Assembly: GCA_900540935.1 (NCBI GenBank) | Contig: UQHW01000027.1 | Location: 1-28,982, forward strand | Direction: 5' to 3' | Length of the DNA stretch: 28,982 bases | DNA from: an uncultured Collinsella sp. | GTDB lineage: Bacteria; Actinomycetota; Coriobacteriia; Coriobacteriales; Coriobacteriaceae | Part shown: positions 24,379 to 28,982 of the stretch, piece by piece | Position numbering within the stretch: position 1 is the stretch's first letter | Layout of the letters: each line of letters begins with the position of its first letter | The notes under the pieces: generated by a model | Told to the model about the DNA's origin: nothing | Databases searched by the model: none | Seen by the model: the letters and a program-made list of their open reading frames with translations, nothing else | Made by a program: the position numbers and the translations under genes

Positions 24379-24711
24379 ATGGAGGATATGAACGAACTGC
24401 AGATGACCTGCTTTGAGATCATCAGCTACGTCGGTACTGCCAAAAGCATGTACATCAATGCCGTGCAAAAGGCCAAGGAGGGCGATTTTGACGCCGCCGA
24501 GGAGCTTATCAAGCAGGGCGACGAGGCTTATAACGGTGGCCACGATGTCCACATGGGGCTTCTGAAGAAAGAGGCAAACGGCGAGCGTAACGGCGAGGCC
24601 CCGTTGATTCTGCTGCATGCCGAGGACCAGATGGCCGGCACCGAGACCATGCGCGTCATGGCGACGGAGCTCATCGAGATCCACAAGCAGCTGCAGGCAC
24701 TTCAGGCCTAG
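24379..24711 (+). CDS. PTS EIIA, lactose/cellobiose family
   Basis: A 110-residue helical subunit, normally a trimer. The phospho-histidine is H80 in LLHAEDQMAG, and the Asp three residues later is the conserved metal ligand. It accepts phosphate from HPr and passes it to EIIB. I chose ATG 24379 (MEDMNELQM) because family members begin near here; GTG 24370 and ATG 24388 are alternatives, and none has an ideal ribosome site, suggesting coupling to EIIB. A terminator follows. Confidence 0.93.
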   Translation: MEDMNELQMTCFEIISYVGTAKSMYINAVQKAKEGDFDAAEELIKQGDEAYNGGHDVHMGLLKKEANGERNGEAPLILLHAEDQMAGTETMRVMATELIEIHKQLQALQA

Positions 24712-24769
24712 TCGGCGTTATCGCCGCGACGGGCCGTGCGGTCCAACAGACAACATAGTCCCTTTGACG

Positions 24770-24807
24770 GGTGCCGGGAGCCTCCGCCTCCCGGCACCTT
24801 TATTTTT
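24770..24807 (+). terminator. intrinsic terminator of the PTS operon
   Basis: A perfect 11-bp stem GGTGCCGGGAG / CTCCCGGCACC, followed by TTTATTTTT. It lies 58 bp after EIIA and separates the operon from the ROK gene. Confidence 0.9.
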
Positions 24808-24857
24808 GGGGAAGGTCTTGCGCGGCCTGTTGAGCAGCCATTTGCGTTTTCCCAGAT

Positions 24858-24898
24858 AAAACCTGCCAAAACAAACCTGTCCCTTTTTGGTAGGTTTT
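24858..24898 (+). repeat. hairpin repeat ahead of the ROK gene
   Basis: AAAACCTGCCAAAA (24858-24871) pairs with TTTTGGTAGGTTTT (24885-24898) with one mismatch, and T continues after the stem. Positions 24860-24883 match the right arm of the GH1 leader repeat at 21 of 24 bases. It could be a terminator, a dispersed repeat or a shared operator. Confidence 0.6.
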
Positions 24899-24952
24899 TG
24901 CCTTGGGAGCGGTACCATACAGGCAATGTTTAAACGAGAAAGGTGGGCTCCC

Positions 24953-25906
24953 ATGGAACCTAAGCAGTATTACATCGGCATCGACGTCGGCGGCACTTCG
25001 GTTAAGGAGGGCCTGTTCGACGAGGACGGTAACCTGCTGGCCAAGGCAAGCGTACCCACGCCGCCCATCGTTGACGCTGCGGGCTTTGCCGCGGTGACCG
25101 AGGCTATCGACCAGGTGGTCGCCAAGGCTCAGATTCCGCGCGCCTTTGTGGCGGGCATTGGCCTGGCCGTTCCGTGCCCCATCCCGGCATCGGGCGATGC
25201 CAAGGTCAAGGCCAACATTGCCATTAACCTGCCCGAGCTGAGAGTCGCCATTCAGGAGCACTGCCCCGACGCGGTCGTTAAGTACGAGAACGATGCCAAC
25301 GCCGCTGCCATGGGCGAGGCCTGGCTCGGCTCTGCCAAGGGCGTACAGAACGTGGTGATGGTCACCATTGGTACCGGCGTGGGCGGCGGCGTTATCGTTA
25401 ACGGCGACGTGGTATCGGGCGTTGTGGGCGCCGGCGGCGAGATTGGCCACATGTGCCTGAACCCGGCTGAGGAACGCACCTGCGGCTGCGGCGGCCATGG
25501 CCATCTGGAGCAGTATTCCAGCGCCACCGGCGTGGTGAGCAACTACCTTGCCGAGTGCGAAAAGGCGGGCGTCGAGCCCATCGAGCTGACCGGCCCCTCC
25601 GATTCCAAGGACGTGTTCCAGGCCTGCCGCGAGGGCGACAAGCTCGCGCTGGCCGCGGCCGATACCATGGCCGACTATCTCGGCCGCGCCCTGGCGCTTA
25701 TTGCCAACGTGGTTGATCCCGAGATGTTCCTCATCGGCGGCGGCGCCTCCGCCTCGGCCGATGTCTACCTCGACAAGGTTCGCGAGCACTTTAAGCAGTA
25801 CGCGCTTTCCGCCTCGCGCGAGACGCCCATTAAGGTCGCTTCGCTCGGAAACGACGCCGGCATCATCGGTGCCGCCTACGTAGCCCTGCGCGCCGCCGGC
25901 AAATAG
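24953..25906 (+). CDS. ROK-family sugar kinase, probable glucokinase
   Basis: Encodes 317 residues. The N-terminal phosphate loop is GIDVGGTSVKEG, the catalytic Asp is in ENDANAAAMGE, and GTGVGGGV binds ATP. The zinc site has GEIGHM and C177-G-C179-G-G-H-G-H184-L-E, where His replaces the usual third Cys; His can still bind zinc. It probably makes glucose 6-phosphate from glucose released by the GH1 enzyme, though ROK specificity is hard to read. ATG 24953 follows AAAGGTGGG. A -10-like TACCAT (24913-24918) and the upstream terminator suggest its own promoter. Confidence 0.9.
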   Translation: MEPKQYYIGIDVGGTSVKEGLFDEDGNLLAKASVPTPPIVDAAGFAAVTEAIDQVVAKAQIPRAFVAGIGLAVPCPIPASGDAKVKANIAINLPELRVAIQEHCPDAVVKYENDANAAAMGEAWLGSAKGVQNVVMVTIGTGVGGGVIVNGDVVSGVVGAGGEIGHMCLNPAEERTCGCGGHGHLEQYSSATGVVSNYLAECEKAGVEPIELTGPSDSKDVFQACREGDKLALAAADTMADYLGRALALIANVVDPEMFLIGGGASASADVYLDKVREHFKQYALSASRETPIKVASLGNDAGIIGAAYVALRAAGK

Positions 25907-25917
25907 CTGGTGCAAGG

Positions 25918-25950
25918 GGGACAGGTTACTTTGCACCAACATGGTGCAAA
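25918..25950. repeat. dispersed GGGGACAGGTT repeat with hairpin
   Basis: It matches 15641-15672 at 29 of 32 positions. TTTGCACCA (25930-25938) pairs perfectly with TGGTGCAAA (25942-25950) with a 3-base loop. A second TGGTGCAA at 25908-25915 could pair with the same arm. It starts 12 bases after the ROK stop and may serve as its terminator. Confidence 0.75.
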
Positions 25951-26074
25951 AGGGACAGCCTTGGCCCCCGTGCCTGCGCCCCAAAATATGCCGTGGCCCT
26001 TCCGTCTGCGAAGGCTCGGCATCGGCGTGCTACCATAGCTACGTCCAAGTACACATATCAAGTGGAGGATATCC

Positions 26075-26998
26075 ATGGCAAACGTTCTTGTCTTTGGTCA
26101 CCAGAACCCCGATAACGACGCCATCATGAGCGCCGTCGTCCTGTCCCAGCTGCTCAACCAGGTTGAGTATGCCGGCAACACCTACGAGGCCTGCGCCCTT
26201 GGTCAGCTTCCGGCCGAGTCCGCCAAGCTGCTTGCCGACGCCGGCATTGCCGAGCCCCGCGTGATCGAGTCCGTCGAGGCCGGTCAGCTTGTCGTCCTCA
26301 CCGACCACAACGAGTCCGCCCAGTCCGTCGCGGGCCTTAAGGACGCCACGGTCTTTGGCGTCGTCGACCATCACCGCATCGGCGACTTCGAGACCGCCGG
26401 CCCGCTGCACTACATCTGCCTGCCCTGGGGCTCCAGCTGCACCATCGTCACCAAGCTCGCCGGCGTGCTCGGCGTTGAGCTTTCCGACGTTCAGGCCAAG
26501 CTGCTGCTCTCGGCCATGATGACCGACACGCTCATGCTCAAGAGCCCCACCACCACCGATGTCGACCGCGCCGTCGCCGCCAAGCTCGGCGAGCAGGTGG
26601 GCGTCGACCCGGTCAAGTTTGGCATGGAGGTCTTCCTCACCCGTCCGTCCGGCTCCTTCACCGCAGCCGAGATGGTCGGTAACGACATCAAGATGTTCGA
26701 GCCCGCCGGCAAGAAGCTGCTCATCGGCCAGTACGAGACTGTCGACAAGACCCGCGCACTCGGCATGATCGACGAGATCCGCGAGGCCATGCGCGCCTAC
26801 GCCGCCGAGAAGGGTGCCGACGGCATCGTCCTGTGCATCACCGACATCATGGAGGAGGGCTCGCAGGTCCTGCTCGAGGGCGAGACCGAGGCTGCTCAGA
26901 AGGGCCTGGGCATTGCCGACGAGCACGACGGCGTCTGGATGCCGGGTGTCCTCTCCCGTAAGAAGCAGGTCGCTGCCCCCATCATGGCCGCCTGCTAG
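26075..26998 (+). CDS. ppaC: manganese-dependent inorganic pyrophosphatase
   Basis: A 307-residue family II (DHH) pyrophosphatase that splits pyrophosphate and so pulls biosynthetic reactions forward. Metal-binding motifs are GHQNPDNDA, LTDHNE and VVDHHR; the C-terminal substrate motif is SRKKQVAAP. Length is normal for the CBS-free form. GTGGAGGATATCC lies ahead of the ATG. A -10-like TACCAT at 26031-26036 and strong hairpins on both sides suggest a single-gene transcript. Confidence 0.96.
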   Translation: MANVLVFGHQNPDNDAIMSAVVLSQLLNQVEYAGNTYEACALGQLPAESAKLLADAGIAEPRVIESVEAGQLVVLTDHNESAQSVAGLKDATVFGVVDHHRIGDFETAGPLHYICLPWGSSCTIVTKLAGVLGVELSDVQAKLLLSAMMTDTLMLKSPTTTDVDRAVAAKLGEQVGVDPVKFGMEVFLTRPSGSFTAAEMVGNDIKMFEPAGKKLLIGQYETVDKTRALGMIDEIREAMRAYAAEKGADGIVLCITDIMEEGSQVLLEGETEAAQKGLGIADEHDGVWMPGVLSRKKQVAAPIMAAC

Positions 26999-27017
26999 GT
27001 TTAGTTGACCAAACGCC

Positions 27018-27058
27018 ACGACCGGATCGCGGACGCCCCGCGCTCCGGTCGTTTTTTT
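27018..27058 (+). terminator. intrinsic terminator of ppaC
   Basis: ACGACCGGA (27018-27026) pairs with TCCGGTCGT (27044-27052). An inner CGCGG/CCGCG (27028-27032 / 27038-27042) extends the stem. Eight T follow. Confidence 0.92.
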
Positions 27059-27198
27059 TGTGCACGGCGCCGCATCGTCTCTTGGACAGGCGTGCCCGTG
27101 CCGTTGAGCAAATAATGTTCAACCTGTGGTTCCGCTTTTCGGCCGCGCCTGCGCGCTTGTCGTGCAGGGTAGGCTAGATGCAAGCGTAATACGTTAGA

Positions 27199-27234
27199 GC
27201 GCGGCGCCGCCACTTGGGCGGGCCGTGCTTTTTT
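27199..27234 (+). promoter_or_regulatory. terminator-like attenuator in the nhaA leader
   Basis: 27199-27211 pairs with 27217-27228 (GC-rich, one G-U, one bulge, loop ACTTG), followed directly by six T. It ends 33 bases before the nhaA start. A second hairpin ACGGGA/TCCCGT (27238-27243 / 27248-27253) abuts the ribosome site GAAAGGAG. Because ppaC already has its own terminator, this hairpin is placed to control nhaA. Confidence 0.6.
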
Positions 27235-27267
27235 AAGACGGGAGCCATCCCGTGAAAGGAGCCGCCC

Positions 27268-28626
27268 ATGGCAGCAACTGAGCAGCTGTTCAACGTTCGT
27301 GAGCGCAAGCGCTTTGAGCGTCACGATATCTGGGAGCGCATCGCCGAGAACGGCACGATTTCCGCCGCCGTCATGGTCTTCGCCGCCATCGCCGCCGTCA
27401 TTTGCGCTAATACCGATGCCTACGAGGCCATCCATCACTTTTTGGAGACCCCGCTGTATGTGGGTCTGGGCAACCTTACGGCCGGTCTCACCGTTGAGCT
27501 TTTCGTCAACGACTTCCTCATGGCGATTTTCTTTTTGTTGGTGGGCATTGAGCTTAAGTACGAGATGACGGTCGGCGAGCTCAAGAATCCGCGTCAGGCC
27601 ATGCTTCCCATGTTGGCGGCGGTGGGCGGCGTCGTCGTTCCCGCCTGCATCTACCTGATCTTTAACCATGCCGGCGCCCGCAACGGTTGGGCCATCCCCA
27701 TGGCAACCGATATTGCCTTTGCGCTGGGCGTGCTGTCGCTTTTGGGCAACCGCGTTCCCAACGGCGTGCGCGTGTTCTTCTCGACGCTCGCTATCGCCGA
27801 CGACCTGATCTCCATCGCCGCCATCGCCATCTTCTACGGTCAGAGCCCCAATCCGTTTTGGTTGGGCGCCGCCGCGCTTGTGACCTGCGCGCTCGTGTGG
27901 CTCAACAAGACGCAGCATTACCGCCTTGCCCCGTATTCGGTACTGGGGCTGCTGTTGTGGTTCTGCATGTTCAAGAGCGGCGTACATGCCACGCTTGCTG
28001 GCGTCATCCTGGCCTTCACCATTCCGGCCAAGTGCGGCGTCAAGCTCGATAGTCTCACCGATTGGCTGGGCGAGTGCCTGCCGCTGCTCGATGACCGCTA
28101 CGACGACGAGGCACACATCCTGGGCCAGCATGACTTTACCGTCTCGACTACCAAGGTCGAGCGCGTCATGCACCGCGTGACCCCGCCGCTTATCCGCATG
28201 GAGCGTCTGATCTCCACGCCGGTCAACTTTGTGATCCTGCCGATCTTTGCGTTCGTAAACGCTCAGGTTCGCTTAGTGGGCGTGGACATGAGCACGCTGC
28301 TCACCGATCCGGTGACGCTCGGCGTGTACTTTGGCATGCTGCTGGGCAAGCCGATCGGCATCTTTGGTATGACGTTTGCCCTGGTTAAGCTTAAGGCCTG
28401 CGAGCTGCCGCACAATGTCAACTGGCACATGATTGCCGGCGTGGGCATTCTGGGCGGTATCGGCTTTACCATGTCGATTCTCATCAGCGGCCTTGCCTTC
28501 CCGACGGCCCAGTTTGAGGTTCTTGCAGCCAAGGCCGCTATTCTCGCCGGTTCGGTCACCGCAGCCGTGCTTGGCATGATCTACATGAGTGTGATCTGCA
28601 AGCACCCCGCGACCAAGGACGAGTAA
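27268..28626 (+). CDS. nhaA: Na+/H+ antiporter NhaA
   Basis: A 452-residue membrane antiporter with about 11-12 helices. It exports sodium in exchange for protons and supports pH and salt balance. The ion-binding pair is D178-D179 in LAIADDLISI, and ATDIAFALGVL is the family signature just before it. It is longer than the E. coli protein (about 390); the extra length includes a polar stretch (about 260-300, DRYDDEAHILGQ) in a loop. AAAGGAG gives a clear start. It is monocistronic, with an attenuator-like leader. Confidence 0.95.
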   Translation: MAATEQLFNVRERKRFERHDIWERIAENGTISAAVMVFAAIAAVICANTDAYEAIHHFLETPLYVGLGNLTAGLTVELFVNDFLMAIFFLLVGIELKYEMTVGELKNPRQAMLPMLAAVGGVVVPACIYLIFNHAGARNGWAIPMATDIAFALGVLSLLGNRVPNGVRVFFSTLAIADDLISIAAIAIFYGQSPNPFWLGAAALVTCALVWLNKTQHYRLAPYSVLGLLLWFCMFKSGVHATLAGVILAFTIPAKCGVKLDSLTDWLGECLPLLDDRYDDEAHILGQHDFTVSTTKVERVMHRVTPPLIRMERLISTPVNFVILPIFAFVNAQVRLVGVDMSTLLTDPVTLGVYFGMLLGKPIGIFGMTFALVKLKACELPHNVNWHMIAGVGILGGIGFTMSILISGLAFPTAQFEVLAAKAAILAGSVTAAVLGMIYMSVICKHPATKDE

Positions 28627-28712
28627 GAGTGCGAAAACCGGCTCCAGAACCGATTCGGGCGCGTTCAAAATGCGGATTCGGGCGGTGCTTGCCGCCTGCC
28701 AGACACGCCAGT

Positions 28713-28744
28713 GGTCAAAAAACGCCGTTTGTGAGTACTGTCAC
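28713..28744 (+). repeat. relative of the MITE-like element's end
   Basis: GGTCAAAAAAC and GTGAGTACTGT here match the ends of the 7965-8190 element, with changes in between. Unlike that element, it forms a compact hairpin on its own (28722-28753). Confidence 0.6.
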
Positions 28745-28753
28745 AAACGGCGT
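28722..28753 (+). terminator. hairpin after nhaA
   Basis: A perfect 13-bp stem ACGCCGTTTGTGA / TCACAAACGGCGT with loop GTACTG, followed by ATCATTTT. It lies about 95 bp after the nhaA stop and probably ends its transcript. Confidence 0.6.
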
Positions 28754-28884
28754 ATCATTTTAGGTGCGGAAAATAATGAACAAAGTTATAAGAACTGTAA
28801 GTTAATGAGTGACCATCGACTTCCAATTTGGCGCTAGCTGACGGTGATTAGGAAGTTTCAAGGTAGCGCGCAGAGATGTGGTGT
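28754..28884. other. AT-rich intergenic stretch
   Basis: The base composition drops sharply in GC compared with the rest of the window. Only tiny frames of nine to ten codons are present (for example from 28777). I see no known RNA class or gene here. Confidence 0.4.
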
Positions 28885-28910
28885 AAGAGGCGGGGCATGC
28901 CCCGCCTCTT
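28885..28910 (-). terminator. 26-bp perfect palindrome, probable terminator
   Basis: AAGAGGCGGGGCA joins directly to its complement TGCCCCGCCTCTT. On the plus strand CTCTTTCTT follows. It could end a plus-strand transcript or the minus-strand gene that may end at 28939. Confidence 0.55.
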
Positions 28911-28938
28911 CTCTTTCTTGAAAGGGAGGGGACACCGC

Positions 28939-28982
28939 CTAGAATTCGTCGTTGGAGTAATGAAGGTGACGAATGGAAGGAA
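28939..28982 (-). CDS. possible C-terminal tail of a gene entering from the right
   Basis: A minus-strand frame is open to the window edge and stops at TAG 28941-28939, ending PSIRHLHYSNDEF. Only 13 residues are visible. The palindrome at 28885-28910 is well placed as its terminator. A plus-strand start at 28959 is an alternative reading. Confidence 0.3.
   Translation of the reverse strand, partial: PSIRHLHYSNDEF

Noticed and set aside
27001..28173. A 390-codon minus-strand frame
   Set aside because: It is antisense to nhaA and runs through the ppaC terminator and the nhaA leader.

Overview
The window looks like chromosomal DNA from a high-GC gut actinobacterium of the class Coriobacteriia, most likely Collinsella. 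That placement is inferred from codon and amino-acid bias, the gene set (lactose/cellobiose-type PTS, family II pyrophosphatase, BceS-like kinase, DUF2207 and DUF4342 proteins) and the short repeats between genes. No rRNA, tRNA, transposase or CRISPR array is visible. About 20 complete protein genes are present; short open tails at both ends may belong to neighbouring genes.

Layout. 1-2769: a minus-strand operon, DUF4342 membrane protein - OmpR-type regulator - histidine kinase. 2770-5397: a palindromic repeat pair, a small membrane protein, a metallophosphoesterase, and a convergent gluQ (tRNA-Asp queuosine glutamylation). 5398-9007: a 508-bp structured gap, a secreted/membrane DUF2207 protein with a glycine-rich tail, a 226-bp element with 33-bp inverted ends, and a GNAT acetyltransferase. 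9008-13607: purH with its terminator, an unrecognised conserved-looking gene, and a BceRS-like two-component pair with no adjacent BceAB transporter. 13608-18728: uspA, uppP (undecaprenyl-diphosphate phosphatase) and pcrA/uvrD helicase. 18729-24807: manA and a GntR/UTRA regulator, divergent from a beta-glucoside operon (GH1 6-phospho-glycosidase, PTS EIIC, EIIB, EIIA). 24808-28626: ROK sugar kinase, manganese pyrophosphatase and nhaA.

How the genes fit together. The sugar block forms a coherent module: EIIABC imports and phosphorylates a beta-glucoside, the GH1 enzyme splits the 6-phospho sugar, ROK kinase can phosphorylate released free glucose, and the GntR regulator probably senses the phospho-sugar. 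The BceRS-like pair lies about 0.9 kb from uppP, which suggests a link to undecaprenyl-phosphate or envelope stress.

The most unusual feature is between the genes. Many gaps hold long nested inverted repeats: outer arms of 19-33 bp enclosing one or more inner hairpins (2977-3163, 7965-8190, 13688-13822, 15496-15595, 15632-15696, 18736-18865, 20913-21010). Most differ in sequence but share this architecture, and several sit exactly at gene 3' ends. Shorter dispersed repeats recur as well. These, and an attenuator-like hairpin ahead of nhaA, are the best candidates for undescribed biology.
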